From Selaginella moellendorffii (Eukaryota > Streptophyta > Lycopodiopsida > Selaginellales > Selaginellaceae): a DNA stretch of 64,000 nt. The stretch is taken from the NCBI RefSeq assembly GCF_000143415.4, contig NW_003314271.1:387801-451800 (forward strand), in the 5' to 3' direction. The position numbers were made by a program, and so were the translations under genes. Within the stretch, counting starts at the first letter, position 1. Each line of letters starts with the position of its first letter. Under the pieces are notes generated by a model, which saw nothing but the letters and a program-made list of their open reading frames with translations, was not told the DNA's origin and did no database searches. Below are positions 1 to 12,303 of the stretch, in pieces.

Positions 1-1132
1 AGGAGAAGATTGCCAAGCGTGATGAGAAGCAAACCTTGTAAAAAAGCAAAAGTTACATCAACTAAGCTCAAGAACACTTGCAAATTCTTTGTCTAGTATT
101 CAGAAATGGATATGCCATGAAAGTTGAATCTGCTATCCTGCTCAAGTTCTCACTTATGCTACTAACCTTATCTTGTTTGATATCCCTCAATCTGCTGCTA
201 AGTGAGAACTGAGAACTACTGGCAAGCAATATGTGACAAGGTCAGAACTTTCGATTGTTGGGAGAAGCCAGGGCTTCTGACGATCAATGTGCAGAAGCTC
301 AGCGAAAGCTCGTTTTATTTCTGTTGTATCACGATCTCCTTTGGTTCCTGGTAAGAGAAGAAGCTCTAAGTTTGCAAACATTGACGATGAAATGGAAGGA
401 ATCGCAGTGATCCCTTGTTTAGGTCCTTAACAGCAAATGGTGGCACCATTTTTTATTTGTAACCGTTGATGAAGGAGTTCCCGAGGGCGAGCACGTTCCC
501 GCCCAGAACGGGCGAGCCATGGCGAGCGCGTTCTGGAGGGAACGAGCGAGCCCGTGCCCGGGGAACGGCCTTAACGGGCTGTGGCGAGACCATTAACGGA
601 CACGTGGAATAACGTTATTTGAGGATGAAAGGAATTGTAACTATCCATCGATTTGCTCCTCACACAAGGTGGCGTTCAAGCCAGTGATAGTGTTACTTCT
701 AATGTAACTTTTTTTGTTTTCCATCAAGCTTCGAAGAAAACAAAAAAACTGTTTATCTGAATCAGCAAAGTTAAAATGCTACAAGCACTCAGTCTATGAT
801 CTTCCTTCCTAGCTGATGCACTTACACCATCAATTGGTGTAGAAAGTTAGACAAAGGTCCGAATCCACCAGCAACCTCTGCTCAAAATTTATAATCTAGA
901 TGAAGGGTCTATGGTCAAGTTTGCTATGGAGTCCCCAGAAAAGATTGTCTTTTTGCCTTGATGACGTTAAAGCTGCCTTCTCTGATGCAAATCTGCCACC
1001 GAAGTTCTATCACTCCCAATGGGGATCATCACTTAGTGTTAAGCCACCGGCTTCAAGTTTTGATCCAAGTACCTAGCCATGCCTGCAACAATTTGATCCA
1101 CATCCTGATGCATTCGCATTGAAAGCTGGAAC
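1..1132. other. Intergenic sequence, no gene recognised
   Basis: No convincing exon is visible on either strand. A GC-rich patch near 478-600 contains short, partly inverted repeats around GAACGGGCGAGCC and lies in otherwise AT-rich sequence. It may be part of a repeat, but no element ends could be defined. Confidence 0.4.
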
Positions 1133-1687
1133 TCAGTGAGGCAGGAGGCTTCTCTTCCTCCTCCCCCACCTCCTCCTGATCACCGAGAGGACGTAGAGCA
1201 AGAAGAGGAAGAGCAGCGCAACCAGCAGCCCGGCAAGGATTGGAAGAAGCAGCGGGGTTGCCGCCACAGCCGTTGCTTGCAAGTTGAGATCATTGGAGGA
1301 AGCCAGCTGAAGATCCACATTGCTGCTGCTGCCGCCACCTTTGCCTTCCAACAAAAAGGTATCACTGCTGCTAATGCCTTCTCACTCGATGAAATCACTC
1401 GCACTGCCGCTACTGCTGCTCACCCCGACATCATACACTAAACTCTGAGAGCTTGATATTGAAGTCTCTTCAGCTTCTTGAAACGATTCAGTGTTTATCA
1501 TCTTGGCCTTCCCACCATCCTCGCCCAAACTTCGAGGGAACCACCGCCACATAAACGGTGGTGGCGATGCTGGTGGTTGTGAAGCGTTGCTGCTGGCCTC
1601 CTTAGCGTCACCAGTGCCGCCAGCCAGTAACTTCTGAGATGGAAATCCTGTGGTTGCATGGGACTTTAGCACCTGTTCAGTGTCCAT
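1133..1687 (-). CDS. Possible small tail-anchored membrane protein, frame-broken or 3' UTR of AADC1
   Basis: Two overlapping reading frames start 9 bp after the AADC1 stop. The first (from ATG at 1687) gives about 100 residues rich in Ser, Pro and Ala. The second (to 1133) ends in one strongly hydrophobic stretch of about 23 residues (PILAGLLVALLFLFLLYVL) followed by a basic tail (RRRWGRRKR), as in tail-anchored proteins. A frameshift or an unseen intron would be needed to join them. The position right behind AADC1 means it may simply be its 3' UTR. No family is recognised. Confidence 0.2.
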
Positions 1688-1695
1688 CTCCAAGT

Positions 1696-3816
1696 TTATC
1701 TCAAGAGGGTGGTGGCTTCTTCTTGGATGAGCTTCCACGCAGCGTCTACGTGCTTGTCTTGCGTGAGTGGACCGCCGATGGCCATCCTCAGCGTGTAGAC
1801 GCCCGAGAGCACCTATTCATGCAAGTATAACTTTGAGAAGAGAGCTCGGATTCGCGATAGTTTTGCTGGCTTACCGTGTGAGTGATAAACATTCTTCCGC
1901 TGGAATTGACAGCCTCCAGAAGCGTCAAGTTTAGAGTGCGTCCGTTGTCCGGATCATCGCTTTCTGGCTTTAGCCTGAAGCAAATCAAGCCGAATGTGCG
2001 AGGAACTAGAAGCTGCAAAATGGTGCCAGCGTGTTTGAAGAATAGAACGTGTGCCTTACTTGGAAGCGTGGGTCTTCACGCACGAAGCCTTCGAAGCGCT
2101 TTGCAAGGCGGACATGGTTCCTTATGTAGCTCCGTAATCCAGAAGCGCCATTCATGCGCATGACAAACCACAGCTTCAACGACCTGTTTTACAATGTTTC
2201 CTAAGGATTTGATTTTAAAAGGCAAAAACGGAAGAATAGAACCTGAATCTTCTGCCGAGAGGTATCTGCCAGTCTTTGTAGTCGACAACTTGATTTAAAT
2301 CAGATGCCTGGAACAACAAAGAAAGGAAAAGCAAACTTAAACACGAAAGTGAGAAAGATATGCGCTACCTTGTTACGCAAGTACTCAGGTGTTGTAGAAA
2401 GAGCTGACACCAGATGGCTGGATTCCTATCGAGAAAAGCAAAAGGTATAAAAACTCTTGGAAAATAAATAAACACCACTTTACCTTCACCCAAAGAGCAG
2501 AACAATCGAAGTTTGTAAGCAGCCACTTATGTGCGTTCATGTTAAACGAATCTGCTTTCTCAACTCCATCCAGGTGATGCCGAAACTCTGGGCAGATGCA
2601 CGCAGAGCCAGCGTAGGCAGCGTCAACGTGGAACCACATTCCAAAATCCTGGTAACATTCTTGCAGATTTTTGAGATCGATAGAGATTGAAAAGAAAAGA
2701 GCTATACCTTTGCAATATCTCCTAAAGCAGACAATGGATCCACGGCCGAAGATGATGTAGTTCCCACCTAGGAAAGAACATAACAGGCGTAAGGAGGGAG
2801 ACAAGCTAGTTGCACGAACTCACAGTCCCGCAAAGGAAGAATGGCAAAAGTCCCTGCTTGACGCCATCCTCAAGTGCTTGTCTCATCGCAGCTGGTGATA
2901 CTGCATAGTTTGTTGAGCTATCAGTTGGAACAATCACTAGATTTTCAAGAGGAATCCCAGCAATCTGGACAACAAACACGAAGAGGTTATCACGGATTGA
3001 AAGGACTAGAAGCTTGAAATGGCGTACCGCACATCCTTTTTGCAGACAGGAATGAGTTTGATCTGACGTATACACCGCCAACTTTGAAAGAATCTCCGCT
3101 TCCGCCAAACCTTTTCTCTTGTTTTCTGAAATGGCTCGAGTTCGAGCAGCGAGTAGCACCACAGCAACTGCCTCACTAGCAGTCCCTTGAATCACTCCGC
3201 CGCCATTACCTGCATTGTAAAGTGTAAGATTGATGATCTTATAATCTAAAATTTCCACCATACCTCCAAATAGAAACTCGTCGGGAAGTTTCAACAGCTT
3301 TGCAAGCCAGTCAAGAACAATGGTCTCCAGCTCTGTCGCCGCCGGCGAAGTTATCCAGCTAAATCCAACAATGTTCAATCCAGCGCTTAACATTTCCCCC
3401 AAGAACCCTGCCGTGCTACTGTTGGACGGATAATATCCGAAAAAATTCGGACTTTGCCAGTGTGTGACTCCCGGAATTATCTTGCTCTGAATATCTGAAA
3501 GGAAGGAAGCTCGGCATTTTTATCGCGCGCTTGGAAACAGAACATACCGGCAAAAACGTCCTCCAGCGCTTCGGGATCTTCTGGCGCAGCCGGAGGCAAC
3601 AAAGTTTTCAAGTATCCAGGCTGCGCAATAAATCAAGTGTCAGGCAAAGTAGAAATTGGAGGAAGAAAAGAAGGAAAAACGTACAGAGACTTGACTGCGA
3701 ACGGGAAAGCTCTCGATATCACGGTAGTAATCTGCAATGAAGTCCACCATCTCGTGAGCATGCTTGCGAAATTCTTCCGCGTCTATTGGCTTGGGCCCAA
3801 TGTTCGCTTCCCCCAT
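1696..3816 (-). CDS. Aromatic L-amino acid decarboxylase, PLP-dependent group II (AADC1)
   Basis: Predicted cytosolic PLP enzyme that decarboxylates Tyr, Phe, Trp or DOPA to the arylamine. The start MGEANIGPK is chosen by alignment with the two paralogues in the window. Exons give, in order, an N-terminal helix ([18 protein letters not shown]), the substrate region [16 protein letters not shown], the PLP-stacking His in YTSDQTHS, the PLP aspartate in [10 protein letters not shown], and the Schiff-base lysine in [11 protein letters not shown]. The catalytic-loop Tyr (TTPEYLRNK) is kept, which in plants marks decarboxylases rather than aldehyde synthases. The residue before RRFR is Gly (QIPLGRRFR), linked to indolic rather than phenolic substrates in characterised enzymes. 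The C-terminus ([14 protein letters not shown]...TTLLR) ends at 1696. Introns are short and there are about nine exons. No break was seen. It lies 25 kb from its paralogues. Confidence 0.88.
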
Positions 3817-5189
3817 TTCTCGAGACACGAAGACGGCAAACTGTCACACAGGGTGAGAAGCAAAACGAGACCTGCGAATCCAAGCCGAAAAGAGACACAG
3901 CGAACAACAAGGCCCTAGAAAATCACGACAACGTTAAATCCAAACACACATTATCGATGAACAATCATACCTTTATCCTTACCTGAATGGAACGTTACAT
4001 TGGTTTCATTTAAAAGCTACCAGGTAAAGTTTGGTCTTGCCGACATTTCTTGCAGCTTCTTGTGATGGCTTGCTTCCAGCTGACACTGCAGTTTGCACGG
4101 CTAGGAATTTCAAACCTATTGCGGAAGAGAAAAGAAAAACTTACTCTGCATTCCTTGAGAAGAGGGGCTCGAGAGAGGACGACTTGAAGAAGCGAATTGA
4201 CTTGGCAAGGGACGGACGAATCCTCCAGCTCGATTGGAGCATCAGGCTGCAAGAGAAGATTAGCTACATCTTCTGGAGTTACCTCTTCGTCATCCTCGAG
4301 AACAGGTGCATCATACTCGGGAACACTTGATGCTGGGTCACTGCTGGATCGCGATCACTGCCTCGAGCTGCGAGGGCAGTGCTGGGAAATCCTCCGCTTT
4401 CTTGTCCGCTGTTGCTGCAGGAGTCTGCCCGCACGCCGCGAAACATGTCAAAGAAGAAGAAGAAATGACAGAAACAAGCGAGCTCTACACACCTCAAGGA
4501 GGAGGATCTTCAATCCCCTGCTTGCCTGTGTGCTTGCCTGTGCTGGAGCGCGTCGCAACCAGGAGAACGCCAATGCTAGAGCTTCCATCGCCGAGGCCAG
4601 GGTTACTATGTAAAGTATCGATTTAGAAGATCGTGAGAGATAAGGAATATTATCGTAAAGAGATTTGCTTGGATCTCAAGCAGCTCGCGAATCTGAGGAT
4701 CATCACCGTGTACAATAATCGCAACATAACGGATTTCCATCCCCAGCCACTTCAGAAATGTGAGAAAGAGAAAAATGGGCATTATCAAAGGTTTAAGTAG
4801 TCTTAAGCAAAGGAAGCGAAAACCACGCGATCAAAGTATCGAGAAGAACCTCAAAAAAGAAATCGCTGGATTACCACGAAGATGCATTCGCCATGCCTCG
4901 AATTTTTCCAAAAGTGCCCAAAACAGCGCAACTGATGGTTGTGGAAATACACCATCCTGAGACGACTTTTTAGCTTGACAATTTTCCACTTCCATTCTCT
5001 CTGGGATAGCAAAGGGGAAAAAACCAAAGAGCGATTTTCTCTCCTTCTCTTGTCTAGAACCAAGAAGCACAATACATTCTACCACTCTTCTCTTGCTCTT
5101 GGGCGATATCGATACCTTCAAAACACAGGAATCACGCAATCGCACTCCACTGAGCTGGTACTCCGCGTGACTTGCAGTAGAAGATCAAG
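3817..5189 (-). other. Region upstream of AADC1 with exon-like pieces of an unidentified minus-strand gene
   Basis: An acidic open stretch near 4150-4340 (reads EYDAPVLEDDEEVTPEDV, then ANLLLQPDAPIELED) ends at a good donor (AGA|GTAAGT, about 4146). A downstream acceptor near 4116 opens into basic, Ser/Lys-rich sequence. An upstream ATG near 4580 opens an Ala/Arg/Ser-rich stretch resembling a transit peptide. The exons could not be joined in one frame and no family is recognised. It may be a small nuclear gene or a decayed one. Confidence 0.2.
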
Positions 5190-5960
5190 GTGGTCAATGA
5201 CATGGGCATGGCTGCAAACACAGCCTTGGCCCCATCAAGATGCCCTTCTTGGGCATTTTCTGCAACTATAGACGTTCATGCCACTACCTCCCTCTCAGGC
5301 ATTTTGACAAAGATCTATTTTGCCTCTCTGTTTGCGATGTTTCCATGGAGGATGATGTTCCAGAGGACCAGATTTTGATCAAAGCCATGATCAAGCATCA
5401 CCTTTGCCTCATCCAGATGCCCGTTTTGGGCATACGCTGCTACCACTGCCGAGAAGCTCACTAGATTCCCGGAATTCGATCGCGCACCGTATTTGCAAAG
5501 GTGACGAGCTCATTTTCCAAGTAGGCCTGAAGCATCACTGTGCACGACACGACGTTCTTCTCGCTCATCTCCTTGAACATTTTCCTCGCAGAGGCAAGAT
5601 CACCCAGTTGGGCATATCCCGTGATTATCGCCATTAAATTCCACGAAACTAGGCTCCTCTCCCGTGCTGCACAAATCCCGACGCCAAAATCGTCCAGGGC
5701 ACCACATTCCTGGCGCTCATCCGATCAAAGCACTCCTTGGAGCGCTCCACTTGGCCGTCGCGATGGAGCAAAGCATTCCAGGAACTGATCGATGGCCTTG
5801 CGATCCCCAGCGGCCATCCAGCCCATTGGGAAGAATCCTGTTGTGCCTGTTTCGCCCCTCCATGCCTGGATCGCTCTGGCGCGCCCGAATCCCCTCGAAT
5901 TCCCACGCTGGAGAAGGCAGTTGATTGCCGCCAGTGAAGTGTGCTATTGAGAGCATATTT
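5190..5960 (-). pseudogene. Pentatricopeptide-repeat (PPR) protein remnant
   Basis: Minus-strand translation shows degenerate PPR units: SWNALLHRDGQVERSKECF with ARNVVPWTILASGF, then WNLMAIITGYAQLGDLASAR with MSEKNVVSCTVMLQAYL, then FSAVVAAYAQNGHLDEAK with NLVLWNIILHGN. The spacing and the alternating 'NVV.WT / GYAQ.G..' motifs are typical of PLS-type PPR proteins of organellar RNA metabolism. Several stops and frame changes (for example after IPGI and after NREAK) interrupt it and no start or C-terminal E/DYW domain is seen. It is therefore called a pseudogene fragment. Confidence 0.7.
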
Positions 5961-8900
5961 TAGGAATAATTTATCATCCTCGCGTGACCAAACTGGCATT
6001 TGAGAGATTGTAATCGATCGAATCGAATGGTTTTTTAATGCACGAAGCATGTCTGGCCATATCCCAATGGATTCGTTCATAGTAAAGCTGGATCTTTATT
6101 TATTTATAAATAGAGATTGTGGACAAGATGGGATATAACTGTTGATATGCTTGTCACCGGGCACAAACTTTGCATGATTGTGTACAGGGGTGATGTTCTT
6201 GTTGTCGATGCTTATACGGAAGTGGTCCCTTCTTGAAGCTAAAGCCAATATAGAAAATGTTAAGACCCACAGTAGATAGACGCGAAGCACCAGAAAATTA
6301 AAAACGCAAAAAAGAAAAGGTACTTAAACATTTCCAGTTTCCTCCAACGAAGAACTGTCAAGGAAAGAAGAACGCATCGAATCAGAACGAGCAAAATTGA
6401 AGAAGAAATCTACTAAAGTAAGATCCATGAGCCTAAATTTCATCCAAAAAGCATGAGATGGATGATGTCGATTTCCCCTGTTAAAGACACTCAAGACTAA
6501 CTAGAACAATGGAAAAGGTAAAGAGAGTTCTGTTATTGTATTTAAGGTTATAAGCTAACCTTTTTCTTCTTTTGAATGCTCTAATGCTTTGGCAGGATTG
6601 GAAGCTTGTGGGACAAACAATCCAAGTCGGTCAGGTTTGGGCTGCTCCTTCTTTGTCCTCTCACTTTAGCTGCTCTTGGGTTTGCCTGGCTTGTCAAAGT
6701 GCAATCTTTTTGCAGCAGGATTGCTCAACACAAAGAGATGTTATGCGTGGCCTCTCCAATGATTTCTCTCTGTGTTAGCTTCTCAGCCGTGACAGAAATG
6801 GCCTTTATCTTTCTCATACATATGCTTTTGTTTTCAAACATGTTTGGGAACAATTGCTATTATGCAACTGTTGGCAATGCAGGCCAAGATTCTTCAACCC
6901 AACCCACCCAAGAAGGTGGCAAACTCTTTCTTGTATCAAGAATCTATTCAAACTCATTGGAAACCTCTCTTAATACTTCTCTCACACTTGGGATAGCTGT
7001 GTTTTTATAGCTGGTCATGATTAACTAGATTCCACTATAAAGCAGGGCTAAGCTTGAAATTCTCTCTAGACACTTTGGAGCTTCTTCCATCACACTTAAA
7101 TATCTATTATCACTGGTAAAGTGATGCAATGGCTGACTTTGGTAAGCTGATTAACCACCACCACATTAATAGCATTGAAACTTGCAAGCTTGAGATAAAA
7201 TTTATTATGATTGATGTAAATTGAGTTTAAGCTATCCGAGTGGCTTAAAAACTTTGGGGATGTTAATATTTCCATTTTGATATATTGGTAAATACTAAAT
7301 TTCTTCACCTAGTGCTTTACCTCCTTCTACAGCCTTATAATAAAATTATTTTTTCACTTTAAATAGTATGTGTTTATTATACTAGTACCTTCAAACTACT
7401 TTATATTTTTAATAAAAAAATATTAACTTTTTAACTTCTCTGTAATCACATTAATTTTTAGTAAAAAATAGTTACAGAATTTTAAATTTTTGCAAAAAAG
7501 TAGTTAATTTTTATAAATAAAATTTTAATCAAATTTAATCACTTTTCTATACCACTAAAATATAAAATTACCAACTTGAATGACATTACATAAAAATCTC
7601 ATTATCTAAGTATTCTTTTTTTCAATTGATTAAGGTTTGTAGAATACGTGGGGTTAAATGTCCTTGAATTTAAACTATTAACCTTTTATGAAATAATGAT
7701 TTAGTACAAAATTAAGAAGTTTTAGAATTGGAATTGCTAGAAATGTCTCTTTAAGAAAATGAGTGTATTTCCTCCCACATGTACCTTAATGGAGTAATGA
7801 CAATAACATAAATTTATCAAAGTAGTTGAATAAGCCTAACAATGCTCTTAGGTATAGTTGTGCATATATAGTTTCAAACTATCAATGAATTCTTAACACA
7901 AGATTTAGTTATTAATAAATCTCAATAGCCCCAAAACACGTGCCAAACACTATACCAGTTTTAAGTCATACCTTTCAACTTGATAATTGCCCTTACTATT
8001 TGATGGATCACATCTTCAAGAGCTTTATAATGGTTTTCCTTTAATGATATCTTTATTTATAGCATGAATGTAAATAAGCATTTAGAAAATGTTTTCCAAC
8101 AGTTGGAAGAGTTCTTACTTATTGCTAAGTTTTCTAAAAGCACATTTATGTTACTGAAAGTTGAATATCAGAGGGTTTTGGACTTCAAAAAACTTACAAC
8201 CAAATCCAAAAGCCTTTAGACCAAAATTTCACCATGACATTTTCAATCCTTGGGGATGTGAAATTTATTTTTCACAATAAGCACATTTATGATATAGTCT
8301 CCATAAACTCTTGTTTATATAGAACCAAGCTTTTATAGCCAAGCAGTTGCATGGAAATGGTATGTACATACTCAAGGTCATGAAATCTCATTTTGGCATC
8401 CTAGAAGTGCTCCAGGTTTAAGGTTGAGGGATTTGTGGAGCATACCCTCAAAAGAGATGTGTGTGGAATCCATAGGATAGGCTGCTTGATGTGTATGAGA
8501 GGGAGTTCCTTGCAAAGTTGTTTTAGGAGGACTGAAGATTATATCAATTGATTTATATTGTGTTGGTTTTACCAATTGCTCTACTCATCCTCTTAAATAA
8601 CATTGCAAAGCAAAACACTTGTTCATGTGAATATTATTACTATAATTATTAGTAACACTAGTACTTGCCTAGAAGCTACACGGTTTGCAAAGGTAAATTT
8701 AATGCTATCACTGACTAATAATTCATCATTTTGCTATACTAATCATTGTGCTATATGATATTTAATATGCATTTGTTCTTCTTTTCTTGCTGGATAACAA
8801 AGGAAAAACTCTTGGTAAAATTTTTTTTTCTTCCACAAAAAGGAAGCATGATATCTATTCCCAATTGGAGCAAATTATCTCAAGCACCCAAGCAATGCTA

Positions 8901-9919
8901 TGTCATCAAACACATGCATTCTTTATTGTAGTGTCTAATATTAATTCTGAAATTAAAGGTTTTTTTGTTTGTAAAGCATAAGTGAAGCATTTGGCAAAGG
9001 GTAATATGGGTGGCAATATCACTTGACCATGCTGACCACACATAGCAATGCTCTCATTTTTAAAATGTGATGCATTAGAAAAAGATGATAAGAAAACAAT
9101 TTTAAATTTTGAAACTTATGAATCTTTGTACATAGTGTGCCTTGCTAGTGTGGTGTGTGAAGGTGGAGATGGTGTAGTGGATATTTCTTAATGTGTATAT
9201 AGTTCATTTTGATATGAAGTAATTTGAAGTGGCTCAAGTTGTTTATTAGAATTATTAGTATTTAAATTCTTATCAAAATGATTGGTATTTCTTATAGTTC
9301 TAAGAAGATGATGAAGGCGAGGCATAATTTGAAAATGTCAAGTACAAAGCTAGAAAACTATAGCTTATGCAAGTTCATGTTTGTAAACAAACTTGAATTT
9401 GTAAAAGAAATATGAAAGTTTAATATATGATGAAGGCTAAAGATATAAACAAACACAAACCTATTGCACACTTGGTTCTATGTGCTCATCTAAAGTTTTC
9501 CAACTACTTGCCAAAAAAGAAAAGGGTGTGCCATGAACTAAGAAGAAAAACTGACTTAATTGTGGGATTTAGGGTTATATGAAGCAAGAGCTCAAAAATT
9601 GTGATGTGCCAAGTACAAATTTGATTTGGCCCTTTTGGGCAATCAGGATTTCCACAGCATTGCAAGGCATTGAGGTTTCTCATTGCCTTAGCCACAGCAG
9701 AGTCAAATCAGTTGCCATAGCTCAAGAATCTCTAGTGCTGCCACAAAGTGATGGTAAGAAATCGCAAAATTGGTTCCTTTGTTCAGGAAATCACTTGAGA
9801 CCCTGGGCAAGGAGATGAACAAGTTGTATGAGCTCATAGCACACTGCAGATCCAAACTCATCCCACTTCCATGCTCGCCATTGGAACTGCCTGCAAAGCA
9901 CATAGTTCAAGGCAACTCT
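5961..9919. other. Long AT-rich intergenic region
   Basis: About 4 kb of AT-rich sequence with frequent stops in all frames and no recognisable exons, tRNA or element ends. Base composition differs sharply from the GC-rich genes nearby. It probably represents old, decayed repeat DNA. Confidence 0.5.
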
Positions 9920-10305
9920 TGTCAGGAATCCCCCAATTCTTGCCACATTCCTGACTCTCACCGGATTCCTGACCTGCAGACCACATTCCTGATTCTCGAG
10001 ACACTTCCCTATTCCTGACTCTCGAGACACTTCCCTATTCCTGACTCTCAAGACACTTCCCGATTCCTGAGTCTCGAGCCACATTCCTGATATTGATGTG
10101 GCGCCTCCTCGACCTCAGCTATATTTAGGCCGTCCTCGATCCAAGAGTGGTGGAGCTTCATCAACCTATAGTATATATAGGTTAGCCTTGTTCCATTTCT
10201 CCACAATTTAAATCAACGCCAGTCTAAGGCCTTTTCTTTGTTTCCACTAGCTTTTCTCTTTGTCTTTAACATTTTCCAGTCTTGATCTTGTTGGGGGTCT
10301 TGACA
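9920..10305 (+). repeat. Left (5') LTR
   Basis: 386 bp beginning TG and ending CA. It contains a run of short imperfect repeats of the type CATTCCTGACTCTCGAGACA (about 9945-10090), and near 10168 a TATATATAGG promoter-like motif. No canonical initiator-Met primer-binding site is seen directly downstream. Confidence 0.85.
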
Positions 10306-10402
10306 GTTTGATTCAGATTGTGGTTTTTGCTTTTCTTTTAGCTCATTTTGATTATTTGATTGCCTTTGTCTTTTTCCCCCTTTCTTTTCTTTCTTCTTGC
10401 CA

Positions 10403-11922
10403 ATGGAGTCTCCAAGCCATCCTGATTTCTTTGCCGAAGTCCTTGCAAAAATCCAGTCTGAGAATACCGAGCTGAAGGCAACCCTTCTTCGCATGCAGCA
10501 AGAGCTTGCTTCACTTTCGGCTCAAGGATCCAATAAAGTTCCTGAACCGAAGGTGAGTTTCCCGGCAAAATTTTCAGGCAAGCGTTCGGAGCTTCGTGGA
10601 TTTTTGAACCAAATGGAGCTGATCTTTGCACTTCAACATCGGCGGTACCCCACTCCCAAGTCTCAAATCGGCTTGGGACATTGCTCGAGGGTGCAGCTTT
10701 GTCATGGTTTTCTCCTCTTCTGGAGAAGAGCATGAAAGGGGTCGTGGTTCCGGAGCTGATGGATCTTCAATTGTTCAAAGAGAAGCTCGAAGCATGTTTT
10801 GGCGAGACGGATCGGGTTCGGGCTGCTACCACAAAGATGAGACGTCTCTCTCAGGGGTCTCGTCCTGCCTCGATCTACGCTGCAGAGTTCCAACTCCTTG
10901 CCTTGGACACTCAGTGGGATGAGCGGGCCCTGATTGACCAATTTCGTTTCGGCCTCAACAACGGTGTCAAGGATTTGTTGCTCACCATGGAGGATCCCAA
11001 GGACCTGTCGGATGCCATCAACAAAGCTGTTCGATGTGACAATCGTCTCTTTGAACGTCGTCAGGAAAGTCGCCGTGCCGCTGTTTTTCCGTCCCAGACT
11101 CAGGAATCCCAGCTTGAGTCTTTGGGGCATAGTCCTGAACCTACTGCTCCGGTCCCGATGGATATTTCTGGTACTCCCCGACTCATTAGAGGGAAGTTGA
11201 GTCCTGCTGAGAAGCAACGTCGAATCTCTCATAATCTTTGCCTCTACTGTGCTGATCCTAATCACAAAGCAGCTGTGTGTCCCAAGAAGCCTCCCCGATT
11301 GCTCGAGTTCACTCTGCCTCAAAGTCCACCTCTGTTGCAGTCGGGAAACGACCCTGTCCAAACAGAGTAGGAGCTGTCGGTTTGGACTCCCCGAATAAAA
11401 ATCACTTTTCTTCCTTATCAAGCTCCTCACCACCTTTCATCAAAGCCACCACCAATTCCCGCAACTTCCGCGTCCCATGTCTCCTTTCTTTCACCGGACA
11501 ATCAGGACTCAAGGCTTTGGCGCTACTGGACTCGGGTGCAACTTCCTGCTTCATGGACACGGACTTTGCTGCCCGACATCACGTTCCTCTTTCTCCTACG
11601 ATACGGGATTTGAGGGTTGAAGGCATCGGCGGGCATTTTGTGTCTCCATCTTCTGGACTTAGAGAAATGTTGCCCGTTCGAGTACACATCAGGTCCACCG
11701 TCACCGATATCGCCTTCAACATCATCAACAGCAAGTCCTCCTCTGTGGTGCTCGGTCTTCCTTGGTTCCAACTACATCAGCCTCAGATTTGTTGGAAGGA
11801 CTTACAACTCATCTCTCCCACATCACGACCTCCCACGGCTTCCCCTGCTATTCATCGAGTCCAAATCAGGAAAAGTTCCCTAAACTTAAATCAGGGTTCT
11901 GTTCCTGACTCTACGAAGTTTT
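10403..11922 (+). pseudogene. Retrotransposon gag and aspartic protease, frame-broken
   Basis: The ATG at 10403 opens a capsid-like gag (start MESPSHPDFFAE; a coiled region with NTELKATLLRMQQ). The frame shifts near 10655-10680 and continues as EGAALSWFSPLL to a zinc knuckle of CX2CX4HX4C form (CLYCADPNHKAAVC) near 11250. A third frame holds the retropepsin active site ALLDSGATSCF near 11520 and a following GIGGH. The protease then runs into the right LTR. Gag packages element RNA and the protease matures the polyprotein. The frame changes and the missing pol make this copy non-functional. Confidence 0.85.
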
Positions 11923-12298
11923 CCCCCAATTCTTGCCACATTCCTGACTCTCACCGGATTCCTGACCTGCAGACCACATTCCTGATTCTCGAGACACTTC
12001 CCTATTCCTGACTCTCGAGACACTTCCCTATTCCTGACTCTCAAGACACTTCCCGATTCCTGAGTCTCGAGCCACATTCCTGATATTGATGTGGCGCCTC
12101 CTTGACCTCAGCTATATTTAGGCCGTCCTCGATCCAAGAGTGGTGGAGCTTCATCAACCTATAGTATATATAGGTTAGCCTTGTTCCATTTCTCCACAAT
12201 CTGAATCAACGCCAGTCTAAAGCCTTTTCTTTGTTTCCACTAGCTTTTCTCTTTGTCTTTAGCATTTTCCAGTCTTGATCTTGTTGGGGGTCTTGACA
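11923..12298 (+). repeat. Right (3') LTR, missing its first ~10 bases
   Basis: Nearly identical to the left LTR from the CCCCCAATTC motif onward, but the initial TGTCAGGAAT of the left LTR is replaced by unrelated protease-end sequence (GAAGTTTT). The deletion that removed pol therefore ended inside this LTR. The high identity of the two LTRs points to a recent insertion. Confidence 0.8.
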
Positions 12299-12303
12299 AC
12301 TCT

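Larger units (their letters stand above)
9920..12298 (+). mobile_element. Internally deleted LTR retrotransposon (gag-protease only)
   Basis: Two direct repeats of about 380 bp bound an interior with gag and aspartic-protease coding sequence. The element starts TGTCAGG at 9920 and ends TTGACA at 12298, and both ends are flanked by the same 5-bp duplication ACTCT (9915-9919 and 12299-12303). This fixes the ends and shows insertion by an integrase. No reverse transcriptase, RNase H or integrase is present between the protease and the right LTR, so it cannot move on its own. The zinc knuckle plus retropepsin layout suggests a Ty3/Gypsy-type element, but without RT the superfamily is not certain. 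Confidence 0.85.

Noticed and set aside
6572-7010. Hydrophobic open frames in the AT-rich region as a membrane protein gene
   Set aside because: Short, overlapping, low-complexity composition, no splice-supported extension and no family resemblance.
9945-10090. Regular short repeats (CATTCCTGACTCTCGAGACA type) resembling a CRISPR array
   Set aside because: They lie within a retrotransposon LTR, recur in the other LTR, have no unique spacers, and the genome is eukaryotic.
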